From Gentiana macrophylla (taxonomy: Eukaryota; Streptophyta; Magnoliopsida; Gentianales; Gentianaceae): a stretch of 64,000 bases of DNA. Where the stretch lies: contig CM047817.1 in NCBI GenBank assembly GCA_026214975.1, positions 92,422,773-92,486,772 of the forward strand, read 5' to 3'. This document shows, in pieces, positions 34,737 to 45,364 of this stretch. The stretch's first letter is position 1; every line of letters begins with the position of its first letter. The position numbers and the translations under genes were made by a program. The notes under the pieces are model-generated. The model searched no databases. It worked only from the letters and a program-made list of their open reading frames with translations, and was not told where the DNA came from.

Positions 34737-35388
34737 GTTCTTTTTAGTTGCTTCTTCTTTTTTGTATCCAAAAATCTGCAAACTCCAAAGTCAAAGCCAG
34801 GAAGATTATAATTTGAAGAACAGAGTAGGAGAAATGATGAAACAAATGTGTAGGGGATATTGGGGCAATGAATTGCAAGAAAGCTAGCATTTTGGAAGGC
34901 ACATATAATAGTACAAGTTGGTTATTAGGAAGCATATTTTGGCAAGCACGCGACAAATTGGGAATAGCCCCCACATTGACGACAGCATTGACTGGCATCT
35001 TTTTGAGCATTCGAAGGGGCATTTTATCGAACAGTTTCGTTGCAACAAATCATACAATGCACTTTTTGTATCTTTGATTATTATACACTATATCTGTAAT
35101 CACAAATATAAAGTGTGTTGTATCATTAGTTGTGATATAACTGTTCTGATAAGTTTATCCTCCTGAAAATGTTATATGTATCATATGGATAGTTTACAAA
35201 ATACATATAAACTGAATTTCCGAAACACCACAGCAAGGTTCAACTAATGAAAATTTGAATCAAACAACTTCACCTATGAATAAGATTTTTATACATTCTT
35301 GTTTGTGACATTATTTGATACAAGAAGAAATTACACGGTTGCTTGAGGTTCATCATGCGCATTCATATTTAATGTAACTTTTTTAACT
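34737..35388. other. 5' flank of the PLP-family gene and intergenic DNA
   Basis: A plausible splice acceptor on the minus strand (TTTGCAG near 34780) hints at an upstream 5' exon that I could not place. Otherwise A/T-rich DNA without clear features. Confidence 0.4.
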
Positions 35389-37587
35389 ACACATGTAACG
35401 CCCCGTTCCCGAACACCGAATCCTTATCCGGAAAAAACGTTCGGCACGTATAAAATAAAATAAATTCATTTTACACGTAAGTCTCTACTACGTCGTATCA
35501 AATTAAATCAAACGGAAGCAAAAATACTCGGGTAATTTTTCCAAATATCCAATAATATAAATAACTAAAGATAGAAAATGTAATACTTATTACATCCAAA
35601 AGAAACCAACGAATCCAAATTAAATACTAAAAGCAAACTACAAAAACTCCATAAATGTCCAAATCTAAGAAATAAATATAAATAAATGATAAACAGAAAT
35701 AATCAAGGCCCTTAACTCCGGCGTTCTCAAACGTCGTCATCAAAGTCCTCCTCGAAATCTTCACTAACCTGTTCGTCTTCTCTCCCCCCAAACACATAAA
35801 TAAACATGCATTTGAGGTAAGTACAATGTACAAAGTAAGAAGTAAAAGCTACACTTCAATTAAGGTTATAATTAATAGATTTTATAGTAAGGGTTATCTT
35901 AATGAAACCGACTCAATCTAAGGTTCATTCCATGTCCATCAACACGTCATGACTATACGTTACTAGCTTAGCTTATCTTTGTTACATCATTACTCAAGGA
36001 CACTGTGCATGGCGTTCATCAGCCTGAAGATATACTTGCTAACTAACGGTGATTAGCACCGATTAGCTCCGGGGTCTCCCCGGTATGCGTATGCGTCCGA
36101 TGAATTTCCTTCACTACTCTTCAGCCGATTAAGGCCAGTAGCGTTGTTCACCTTTTATGAACGTACCACATCGCCGATATGAAAGAGTTCCTAACCGAGA
36201 ATAAATGACGTTTTAGCTTTTATCTACACATATGTAATTATTATTGTGAATTTAACTAGTCACCTAAGTGTTTTCAGAATATTACTCACCTTATCAGCTC
36301 TACTCCCTCACTTAGACAACTAGACATCACATCCTGTCAATTACACAGACATTGATGAACTCTAGTTCATCAAAGCACAAGCCCTTTCATGCCCTTCCGA
36401 CGGATCCGAACTTCAACTCCCTTTAAGAGTGCATTCGGTGTTTTAACTGAACGAATCGGAAGTTCAATCGAAGCTTGTTTATGTTTAATTCATGTTATTA
36501 TAGCAAGGATTAACATTAAAGGTTAATAACATAGCTAAATATCATGTTTTCATCAAAAAGGAGGTTCGGTGCGCTAGCACCGGTTCGATCTTGCACGACC
36601 GAGCCTCGATATGTGAATTCTCGGGAAAATTGGTCGTCTGCAGTGCGCAAAGACACGCAGTTTCTATACGTGAAAATTTGCTTCGTTTCTGCGGTGCGCC
36701 TCAAGACTAAGCTTGAGTGCGTCCGCGCGAGCGTGCCACTCTCCAAAAACTTAGTTTTTGATCCCTAATCGATCTCTAACATATTTAACATGAATATACT
36801 CAGAAAAACACAGAAAAACTTGATCTTTAACAGACCACAACATCCTATGCTTTCTAAACGATTCATAGCATGAGTTCTAATCATCAAACAACATCAAGAT
36901 CATAACTTACATCCTATCATAATTAAATGAGTAGGAAGACCCTCTTACCTTAAGCAAGCTATCCCAAGTCCAAAACTCAGACAAACAGCAGCAAAAACGA
37001 TCTCTTTTCTGCAACAACCTATATGATCAATCCGAATTTGCATTACAAATCGATCACACGATTCCAAACGATTAAACTACGAAAGGTATGAGTTTTGATC
37101 CATCAAACTCATCAAAAATAGCTGGAAATTCGAATTTCTTACCTTGAGAAAAGCTCCAACTTTCTGATACCGAAACAACGCTCTCCTTACGACGATTCCG
37201 GTGCTTCTCTCGAAACTGAAAACCGTTAAGAATCAACTCAGATATCGATGAAAGTATCACAGCCTCTTCCTATTGCTCTTATACGCAGCAAACTCGAATT
37301 TGGGGATTGAAAAATCTGATTAAAAGCTTTTGGGACTAATTAGGTTTATTTTCCTTAAATAGGAAAATTCCATAATTACCTAATTTCAATTATTTTCCTT
37401 AATCACCTTTTTACTAAAGATCAGATTTCCTTTCCCTTAATATATACATATATATCTCGAAAATATATATATATATATATATATCAAAATAATTAAACTC
37501 CGAATAAAAGAAACCGAACCCAATATTTCGTTTTGCAAAAAATACACGCCCCGCTCTTTCCCTAGAAAATCAGAATATTACAACACA
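35389..37587. mobile_element. Probable solo LTR (2.19 kb) with ACACA target duplication
   Basis: The body 35394-37582 begins TGTAACGCCCCG and ends AGAATATTACA, the standard TG...CA boundary of LTRs. It is flanked by ACACA on both sides (35389-35393, 37583-37587). The TGTAACGCCCCG start is common in plant Gypsy LTRs. No polyprotein domain occurs inside, and I found no internal repeat of the ends, so recombination of a full element to a single LTR is the simplest reading. A short TA microsatellite lies at about 37464-37485. Open frames inside (for example 36544-36768) have no domain match. Confidence 0.75.
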
Positions 37588-38515
37588 TGTGTGTGTTTTT
37601 GTGAAGGGGGTGGGGGAGGTTGTTTATATCCTTTCAAATAATTTAATTTTTTTGCATTTGAGTTTTATGGTAATTCAATTATGCATTAGGGGTTTCTCTT
37701 GTAATGCATTCGTAAACATGAAATTTTTTGACACAAGGACTTCGTATTAGGATGGATCGTCGGATAATTGTCACGTATACAAATAAATCGACAAAATAAT
37801 TTTGTTTGTTTTTACACGTGACAGTCATATAATGACCCAATCTTAATAGGAAGTCACTACGTCAGAATTACTCAACAAAAAAAAAAAAAAAAAAAACTAC
37901 TACAACAACAACAACAAATACACCAAAAAGATTGACATTTAGGGACGTAGGGAGTCTACTCGATCATGCAAGCTTTGATTGACAAAAGAGGCTTTACCCA
38001 AGTTGTTAACCTGATGCTTTAGGACCATGAGGTATTGTGTTCGAGTCGCACCAGGTGTAGTGTGAGCAAACCCGTCCCTTGGGCGGACCAGTGGTTTAGG
38101 CTTCACTAAAAATATCTTATTTTTGAGCGCTTTTGAAAAATAAGCCAGTAATATTATAGAACTAGAAACTTATGTTTCGGCCACTAATACTTTTTTTTAA
38201 AAGTAAAAAAGCGTTTTTCCTCCTATGGAAATCAAGAAAAGCCTAAAAGTACTTTCATATTTGTAAACCGATTTTGACAAAATAAAACATTTCGTTTGTA
38301 TTATTTAATTTATAACATTATTAGTTGACTTTACATGTTTCATTTTAGTCGACAAAAGAAAAAACACAAATTACTCAAGGCCCGATAAATATACTTGGCA
38401 TAGGGCCTTCAAATTCATAGGGATTGCCCTGAGTGTGAGTTATACATGCCTATTATATCTGATAATTTTGTTTGGGAAAAAAAATTCATACTAGCTTGTT
38501 CGAGTTCATCCGGAG
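37588..38515. other. Intergenic DNA with tRNA-derived SINE
   Basis: About 930 bp. The only recognisable element is the SINE-like stretch annotated at 37975-38115. A poly-A run lies at about 37878-37896. Confidence 0.5.
37975..38115 (+). mobile_element. tRNA-derived SINE-like sequence
   Basis: Contains a box-B-like GTTCGAGTCGC near 38039 preceded by AACCTGATGCTTTAGGACC, in the arrangement seen in tRNA-headed plant SINEs. It is followed by GGGCGGACCAGTGGTTTAGG. The ends are not defined, and no A-tail or target duplication was found. Confidence 0.4.
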
Positions 38516-39157
38516 TAGCGCTGTTAAACGATTAGAGCCGCTCACAAACAAACTCGTGTTCGACTCGTTAGTATTTATGATCGTTCATTTGTTTAGCGTA
38601 ACGAACCAAGTTTAAACAAGATTTTAAGCTCGTTTTCTAAACGAACGAACACGAAGATACTCGTGAACGTTCGATTATATTCGTGAAACGGCTTACATAG
38701 ACAAATCGATGTACAACCTAACTTGTTGCTCATAAGATGATAAGACATCCATTAATCTAATACATAGTCTAGAGTAATTTTGTAGAATATTAATAGAGTT
38801 GTCTTTTATTACTATAATGTTTGAATATTACTTTGTATTTTGTTATTTATTCATTTGGACTTAATTTTTGATACCTTAACAAATCAAACTCGATTTGGGA
38901 AGCAAAAATACATGTAGCATGCCAAACTCAAACACGAGTTCGAACAAAATTTATTTATAAATGAGCTGAGTTCGAACATAATTTTATGTTCGTTTACTAC
39001 GCAAACGTTCTTGAACAAACTCGTTACTTTAACGAACCAAGCTTGAACATATTTTATGTTCGTTTATTAAACGAACAAACATGAACAAACACGTTAGTTA
39101 AACGAACAGAGTTTGAATAACTGATTCTCAGTTCGACTCGGCTCGTTAACATCACTA
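38516..39157. mobile_element. hAT-like MITE rich in GTTCGTTTA repeats
   Basis: The left end TAGCGCTGTTAAACGA and the reverse of the right end TAGTGATGTTAACGAG are imperfect inverted termini. Inside, GTTCGTT(T/A)A or its complement TAAACGAAC recurs many times in both arms (for example near 38610-38690 and 38990-39110), the subterminal pattern of plant hAT MITEs. The flanks ATCCGGAG and ATCGGGGT agree at only 5 of 8 bases, so the 8-bp duplication is eroded or the ends are off. No coding capacity. Confidence 0.65.
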
Positions 39158-40465
39158 ATCGGGGTAGTGTGAGAAATATATATGTGTGATAATTTCGCTT
39201 GTGGAAAAAACCATACTAGTTTTAATTATTGTAATTATTGTTGAATAGTCGAATCTCTAATTTTCCAAACCCGCATATAATGTGTGGGCATTAGGACAAA
39301 AATACACTTTTACAATACATAATAATAAATAACTTAACGTTTTCTTCTTGGATTTCAGAATACACTTGACGTTAAGAATGGAAAAACCCATCAGTGAAGT
39401 TTGATTGAATAATCAAAGGAGGATGAATATTAGTTCAAGTTGTTTGACCATTCTAAACCCAAGTCCTTTCCTACATACTACAGATTAAAATTAATTAATA
39501 TTAGTAATTATTAATATTAAAAACATAAGAAGATATTACAAGCCATGTCCTTACTTAAAACGACGTGCAATTTGATTGAACAGCCAAACAGAATCACTAT
39601 TGTAAATTGATTAGGATTAATAACATATAAAAAATGAGTCTTTGATTAGGACCTGGTGCCTATTATTCCCCTCCAACTTGTTATATCTTAATAATGCAAT
39701 TAAAAACAATGTTTAAATGTAACTATTTAGTCCTAGTCTTAAGCTAACAATGTGAGGACAGATTAATATGCGTACAAAAATGATTAGTAGACTTAATTGT
39801 GACGCTTCAAAGATAATGTTTTTAGGGTAATTTAATCATCTACTATTATTGATCATAGGATACATAGGTTAATGTGCAAATTTTCACCGATTCTTTATGC
39901 AAATGCAGTCTTTATATAAGTAGGCCGTCTCTCTAATTATAAATAGTCAACCTCATGAAATCTCCACACACCAAGAGCCATATGAATTTAGAACATTCAA
40001 AATATATCACAACAAAGCGACATAACAAGTTTTTATGTTATCAATCACAGTGTAAGACTCATGTAACAAAACATAGCAAAGCGTCAAAAGAATGTGAGGC
40101 ATAGTAATACATGACAAAGAGTAACAAAACGTCACAATAGTCTTCGTTACGTCTATGCGATGTTTTGAGACGATTTACTATCCTCGTCTTGATATTTTAC
40201 TGTAATATTTTCTTATGACAATATCAACTTTTTCAAGAAATGATATTACTAATTACTTTTACTCTAAAAGGTAGCTAGTAGAGTTGGTGCAAACAGGATC
40301 ATTAAGTAGTTTTTAAAACAGAGAAAAGGACAAATGGTCTTTCAATATCTATTAAAAACAGCCCTTGGAGATATGGCATCTTAATTAATAATCCATACTT
40401 TGACTTGTATTTTTGTCTTTCACATTATTTAGCATATGTATTAATTTTTACATACACGCATATTA
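39158..40465. other. AT-rich intergenic DNA
   Basis: 1.3 kb without recognised genes. The stretch at about 40020-40140 contains several irregular repeats of CATAACA/GTAACAAA(A) type. Nothing else supported. Confidence 0.5.
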
Positions 40466-40468
40466 CCG

Positions 40469-40540
40469 GAGAAAAAGCAATGACGGTATCGGAGAATACT
40501 CTGTGCCAGCAGCCGCGGTAATACAGAGGATACAAGCAGA
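40469..40540 (+). other. Nuclear copy of a plastid 16S rRNA fragment
   Basis: AAGCAATGACGGTATC is followed, after a short deletion, by CTCTGTGCCAGCAGCCGCGG and TAATACAGAGGATACAAGC. This is the universal 530-loop region of small-subunit rRNA, with the ACAGAGGAT(G)CAAGC context of plastid 16S rather than the plant mitochondrial version. Only about 70 bp remain and no rRNA gene is intact, so this is a transferred organelle fragment. Near 40690, GGTCCGGAATCATCACGCGTAAG resembles the next 16S segment (TCCGGAATGATTGGGCGTAAA), suggesting a 140-bp interruption. Confidence 0.8.
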
Positions 40541-40840
40541 CGGTTTATATGTTTTAATTTGCAAATTTTGTATAGAGTTGAATGCCTACGGCTACGGTCA
40601 TCAATTAGGGTAATTCTTCCAGTATTTCAATTTGCGCGTGACACGCGTGGATGATTTACATCATTGATTTGAATTGGAGTTAAAAGCGGTGTGGTCCGGA
40701 ATCATCACGCGTAAGCATTCTCAAATAAACTCACCATAAAATAACTTCTTCATGAATTATACCTTCTAGTTTTGACCGTCTTTTTCACATAGAATAATGC
40801 CTGTACATCTCTCCTACGATTGATAAATGGTGTTTCTCTT

Positions 40841-40890
40841 ATCCCACATCGGCAGCAAAGTGGTATGACAAGAGAGTAATTGTGTATAAA
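40841..40890 (+). promoter_or_regulatory. Plant snRNA promoter: USE and TATA box
   Basis: ATCCCACATCG at 40841-40851 is an exact match to the plant upstream sequence element RTCCCACATCG. TATAAA follows at 40885-40890, leaving 33 bp between them. This spacing is typical of RNA polymerase II-type plant snRNA genes (Pol III-type genes are about ten bases closer). The predicted start is about 30 bp further on, at the U1-like sequence. Confidence 0.93.
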
Positions 40891-40915
40891 GATGGACCTT
40901 CAGCAATTGGATTAC

Positions 40916-41075
40916 TCACTTACCCTGGATGGGATTATTGGGTGATCGAGGAGGCGTGATCTAAGTAGGTGGCCTCCCATCAGACTTTTGGACGAGATTA
41001 TGCTTGCCTACCTCACCCAGTGGTAGGCTACATTATAATTCATAGTAGTAGGGCTGCGTTCGCGCGGCCCCTTCC
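40916..41075 (+). ncRNA. U1 snRNA gene copy (diverged variant or pseudogene)
   Basis: About 160 nt beginning near CTCACTTACCCTGG and ending in the stem-loop GGGCTGCGTTCGCGCGGCCC. The order of conserved pieces is that of plant U1: 5' end, GGGTGATC stem-loop I, GTGGCCTCCCAT stem-loop II, CTTGCCTACC...GGTAGGC stem-loop III, Sm region, and the GCGTTCGCGC stem-loop IV. U1 pairs with 5' splice sites through ACUUACCUG; here the copy reads ACTTACCCTGG, with an extra C. The Sm site, normally AATTTGT(T)GG, reads AATTCATAG. Stem-loop IV and the promoter are intact. It is clearly U1-derived. Whether it makes a functional RNA is doubtful given the 5'-end and Sm changes. Confidence 0.88.
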
Positions 41076-41088
41076 AATTCAAGTCCAG
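41076..41088 (+). terminator. snRNA 3'-end box
   Basis: CAATTCAAGTCCAG, just after the U1-like coding part, fits the plant snRNA 3'-end signal CA(N)3-10AGTNNAA except for the final base (AGTCCAG). Confidence 0.6.
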
Positions 41089-41091
41089 TTT

Positions 41092-42062
41092 TTTCTTTGT
41101 TTTTTTATTTTATGGGCCTTTTGTTTTTCGATAAAATTTAAGCCCATAATTATGTGCGCCATAAGGGGATGTCAATTCATTTTGTATTTAGCCATATTTT
41201 TCTTTTTTTTTTTTAAATGCTGACATTTATACACTGTTTAGTAGTATTATTTTGTTTAGAAGTTGTATTTTGTTTATAATTTATTAATTATATTTGAATC
41301 ACAATTTGCAAATATTTATACATTAAATTTTAATTTAGTTGTAGTGTAATATTATTAAAATGTATACAAAGTCCTACATTTTAAATTCTAAGACTTTCTT
41401 CCCCTTTAGACATGTACAGTATATGAAGTTCACTAGAGTGGACAACAATTCAAAAAAACCAAATCAATTAGCCGGATGAAATCCAACTTAAACAAAAACC
41501 ATGATATTTTTTTGTTGGATTAATGTAACTAAAAATCAAATTGTTTAACATAAGATGATGTTGAATTTTAACCGGATCATATCGGATACTTATGTTAACA
41601 ATTTAAATCATCAGTCTACTTAATTTACTCCAACTCAGTCCATTATATTTCGTATCTGCGATATTTTATACCATAAACATTCGTATTTTATAATGTGGTC
41701 CTTCCTCCTGCTCATTTTTAATCTTTCCTTATCTTTGAAAACTATCTTGAGTCGAATATTAATTTTTTACTCAAATTGGATCAAAATAGTTCGATGTGTG
41801 AAAAGATGCTTTCATGATGTATATTATGATACAAATCTAAATAACTGAAATGAATTATATGATGAAATGAAGGGGGTATTATACTTACAAAAATGTTTAA
41901 TTAAATTTATTGTTTGCTGTATTACAAGAAAGGCAAAGTGTGTGTGAATTACTATTGTTTCGGTAAAGTAAGAAAAATAAGAATGTTTGGGAAAAAGAAA
42001 ATGACGGCTCAATTGAAAATGTGCGAGAGAAACGGTGGCGAGAGACTATGTTTTGGGGGTTG
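41092..42062. other. AT-rich intergenic DNA
   Basis: No genes recognised. A poly-T run lies at about 41199-41212. The minus-strand frames at 41824-42079 are Ser/Phe-rich and without domain resemblance. Confidence 0.5.
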
Positions 42063-42077
42063 CTACTGCTAGTTGAC

Positions 42078-42330
42078 ACTGCAAAATAACTTCAGCACAT
42101 CACAACTCACCGACTTCCTATGAACGTCACTCTTTCCGATGTCCTTTTAATAAACTACATGGAACATCAATGCCATTGACGTTACTTATCATTGCTCCTA
42201 TTTCTTAGTTATAAACGTTACGGTCACCAATGTTTTGTAGAAGAAACGTTGTCACTAACATTTTATAGAAGAAACGTCAATAACAGTGACATTTTTTTCA
42301 CGAAAACTAACCGTGGTTTTCGTAGTAATT
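42078..42330. repeat. Dispersed repeat, copy 1 (AACGTCAC family)
   Basis: About 250 bp with CTTCAGCACATCACA, CTATGAACGTCACT, CCGATGTCC, CATTGACGTTACTTATCA and GTCACCAATGTTTTGTAGA in order. The same order appears at 43157-43490 with divergence. The right end (CGTGGTTTTCGTAGTAATTG) resembles the end of a plant CACTA-like element, but the termini were not matched. Confidence 0.65.
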
Positions 42331-42399
42331 GAAGTGGTTATAATAGAATAACCGATCTGTTTGGGATAGTATTACCTGAGGATCATTGAAACAACACAA

Positions 42400-43028
42400 T
42401 AGCCTTTAGAAAAATAAAAGATTATATTAAAAATGTTTCTGAGGCAATGGAGAATTTCATTGCTGCTACAAAAAATATTCAACACCAATCGAAAAAGTCT
42501 CACCCGGTTGTATGGGCTCCTCCTTGTGACGACGTGGTTAAATTCAACATCGATGCGACTTTTAGTGTAAATTCAGCCTCAATTGGAGGATTAGTCCGTG
42601 ATAGGAATGACATTATTCTCCAATTTTTCTCAAGAATGTTGGCAGGATATTAAGATGTTGGAGTAGGAGAAGCTTTAACGGTGTATAATACGATTTTTCT
42701 GTCGATCCAATGGGGCTTCTCCAAAGTGATCTTTGAAACAGACTGTCTTACTATGTGCCAGAAGATGAATGCAAAGATGCAAGATTTATCGGACTTGGAA
42801 AATATTGTCGAGGACTATCGCATCTTTTTAGCTTGTTTTTCTTATTTCAATTTTTTCTTTGTTAAGCGCAGCATAAATTTTCTGGCACATTTGCTAGCTA
42901 AAAAGGGTTGGATTAGTAGGGAGTGTTTATTGGGGCTCGTCTCCTCCTTCGGATTTAATCTTGGCTTGTTTGGCGTATATTGATTAATGGAATGGTTTTT
43001 CCCCCCTAAAAAAAAAATAAAAAAAAAC
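42400..43028 (+). mobile_element. LINE 3' end: RNase H fragment with poly-A tail
   Basis: The frame 42447-42653 reads VVWAPPCDDVVKFNIDATF and ASIGGLVRDRNDII, the start of the LINE-type RNase H domain also seen at 14.6-14.9 kb. A TAA interrupts at 42651. The frame then continues as GVGEALTVYNTIFLSIQWGF, VIFETDCLTMCQKMN and FLAHLLAKKGW. The sequence ends CCCCCCTAAAAAAAAAATAA, a retroposon A-tail. It is 5'-truncated and in the opposite direction to the other LINE copies in the window. Confidence 0.85.
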
Positions 43029-43156
43029 CGTTTCGATCACTATAGTGAAGGATTATGTTTTTTTTAGGGGGATGGGGTGGGGGGAGGGGAGCGGTCTATT
43101 GCTATTTGATAATTACTTCCGGCATCAAATTTAATGATTTTTCTTTTGACATCGTA

Positions 43157-43500
43157 AAATAACCTCAGCATAACACATTTAGGAATATCGGTTTCGGTCG
43201 CTTAAGCAAGAGATCTCGGATTCGAGCATTTATGGATGCATCAAACTTTGTTGTGAGAGGTCACTGCCTTTTGTGCCCGACAGTACCTCGAATGATTAGA
43301 CTCAGACAAATGTTTGGGGATACCTTGCAAAAGCAAAGGAATATCACAGATCACTGACTTCTTATGAACGTCACTACCTCCGATGTCCGTTTGTTACGAT
43401 ACAAAGAACGTCGATGACATTGACGTTTATCACCACTACCTCCATTTTGTAATTAAATACGTCACAGTCACCGGCGTTGTGTAGAGAGGTACGCCATTAC
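43157..43500. repeat. Dispersed repeat, copy 2, interrupted by a SINE
   Basis: Second copy of the repeat at 42078-42330: AAAATAACCTCAGCATAACAC, then after the SINE, ATCACTGACTTCTTATGAACG, CCTCCGATGTCCG, CATTGACGTTTATCACC and GTCACCGGCGTTGTGTAGA. Removing 43190-43336 and one target copy restores colinearity with copy 1. Confidence 0.65.
43181..43345 (+). mobile_element. tRNA-derived SINE with 9-bp target duplication
   Basis: The body is 43190-43336 (147 bp), flanked on both sides by AGGAATATC (43181-43189, 43337-43345). The head GGTTTCGGTCGCTTAAGCAA with box-B-like GGATTCGAGC near 43217 looks tRNA-derived. The downstream part (GCCCGACAGTACCTCGAATG near 43287) is shared with the copy at 30700-30895. 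The tail is short and A-rich (GCAAAAGCAAAGG). Nesting in the dispersed repeat confirms the boundaries. Confidence 0.8.
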
Positions 43501-44140
43501 GTTCATTTTGCATAAAGAATAATCATTATCTTCGAAGTATATTTTAATGGGGCCAGAAGGACAAGATAAGATAGAAAATGGTTGAGAATGACAAAATGTA
43601 GTAACACATGTAGTAACTGTCCTTCTCACACATTTTAGATTAAAACTGTCATTCACAACATTTAACCTTATTTTTTAAATGCGCAAAATACTCATGTTTA
43701 GGGAAAGTTATTGGGTGCACCCGTTATATCCGGAATGCACCCATTTGGCAAGATCTACACATTTTATTTCCAAACTAAATTCAAAGTGTATAGTTCAGAT
43801 TTGTTTACGTGTCAATTTAGTGCAAATGAATATACACAAAAAAAACTTCGTCATGTTTAGCATCCTAATTTACAGACATTTACCTTATTCTGGAGAAAAA
43901 ATAAGGTGTCATTTTATGATTGAATTGGATACATTTTTTTTCACAAATGTGCACGATCTTAAGGTCCTCAAATCCCCTATAGGGTTCCCCCTTCCCAATT
44001 AGGGTTTAGTTTGGTTCAAAAAACACCTAAAACGCGAAGATTTAGAGGCTTCAAAAAAATTTATTTACACCATTTTCGAACAAAAAGACTATATCTCCAA
44101 GATTCACACAAACACCTTTTTAACCTGTGCTCTACATAAA
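43501..44140. other. Intergenic DNA
   Basis: No recognised gene or repeat. The open frame at 43679-44002 has no family resemblance. Confidence 0.5.
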
Positions 44141-44147
44141 TGGGGTG

Positions 44148-44236
44148 TGGATCCCCTACTGTGCAATAATGCTGTGATCAATACGGTACATTGCTTATAT
44201 GTTGCCATTTGGACTTCGCCGATCTCATCCCTTTGT
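44148..44236 (+). repeat. Dispersed repeat, inverted relative to the PPR 5' flank
   Basis: GGGTGTGGATCCCCTAC near 44152 and ATATGTTGCCATTTGGACTT near 44197, followed by GATCTCATCCCTTTGTTT, recur in reverse orientation at 50032-50098 immediately before the PPR start. The copy here carries about 35 extra bases between the two blocks. Confidence 0.8.
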
Positions 44237-45298
44237 TTGTTTTTTTTTTCTCCCTTCTTCTCACACGAATCAAATGAATCATTTATGCATCAATAAAAAA
44301 ATAATCACCTAACCTTATTTCTTTTTTCGTTTTTTCCAAAAACAAAATTCTGCTACATTATTTATAAAAAGTGTTGCTAGAATTTTTGAGTTATTGTCCT
44401 AATATTAAATAAAATACTTTGTCCCGTGTAATAAAAACTAAGAATAATATATATATGGCTTGTCACAAAACAAACAAAAACAATAAAACCACCGATACAT
44501 ACATGGTCGTAAGATACGGCACAAACACGGCAACTTATCTCAAAATTGAAGAACACGTACGACCACCGGTCAGCAACATGCCAACATGTAATAAAAATAT
44601 ATATGATATAATTAAATCAATATTAGATGATATACATAAAATTACTTAATTAGATTAAGTTGGGTAACGGAAATATTCTCAAAATATCTAATATGGGTAT
44701 TCAACATTATAGGGTAACAAAAGATATACAAAACGTGAATGGTTTTTTAAATGTTATAATTTACAAAAGATGGTTATAGATCACTCATAACGAAATTTGA
44801 TATATTACTTTTCAAATTACATTGAATCATCGTGATATATTACTTTTCAAATTTACAAAAGATGGTTATAGATCACTCATAACGAAAGATATTACAAAAC
44901 GTGAATGGTTTTTTAACATTTTTTGGAAAACAAAAATTGATTTTTCTTTTCTTTCTATTTCGTTTAGGAGTGTCGACAACTTGACAAAGAGTATCAACAC
45001 GTCGATCATATGGCGGAGGTGTTGAAAGAAAGATGTGGCGAAAAAATGTCTGACATTTCGTACGACACTCATATTGAATCATCGAAGCAAATTAAGTTTC
45101 AACACTTCTTATAAAAATAAAATAAAAAAACTAAAAATTCATTAAATCCACACGGTTATCCATATGAAATTACTGTACATACAATAATTTATGGATACAT
45201 ATTAGAAACACGATATCTTTATTATTATTGTGTAAAATAAAATAAGAAAATCATCGAAGCGGAGTAATTTAATTCTCTATCCACAAGATCCATTTTGA
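44237..45298. other. AT-rich intergenic DNA with rearranged duplications
   Basis: ACAAAAGATGGTTATAGATC and ATATATTACTTTTCAAATT each occur twice between 44764 and 44880. AAAACGTGAATGGTTTTTTAA also occurs twice (about 44730 and 44896). The pattern suggests stepwise local duplication. No gene seen. Confidence 0.6.
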
Positions 45299-45364
45299 TT
45301 TTTTTTTTAAATATTCGGTAGAAACCTATCCATAATAAATGTAGAATAAAATACATAGTATCTA

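Noticed and set aside
34744..35022. Minus-strand 92-codon hydrophobic frame upstream of the PLP-family gene
   Set aside because: It is in a different frame from the gene and runs across a probable splice acceptor. More likely an intron or 5' UTR.
36544..36768. Overlapping open frames on both strands
   Set aside because: They lie inside the probable solo LTR and have no domain resemblance.
38000..38115. Functional tRNA gene
   Set aside because: Only a box-B-like segment is present. No cloverleaf with an acceptor stem can be drawn, so a SINE head is more likely.
42078..43500. CACTA transposon ends
   Set aside because: The right edge is suggestive, but no CACTA/TAGTG pair with a 3-bp duplication could be located.
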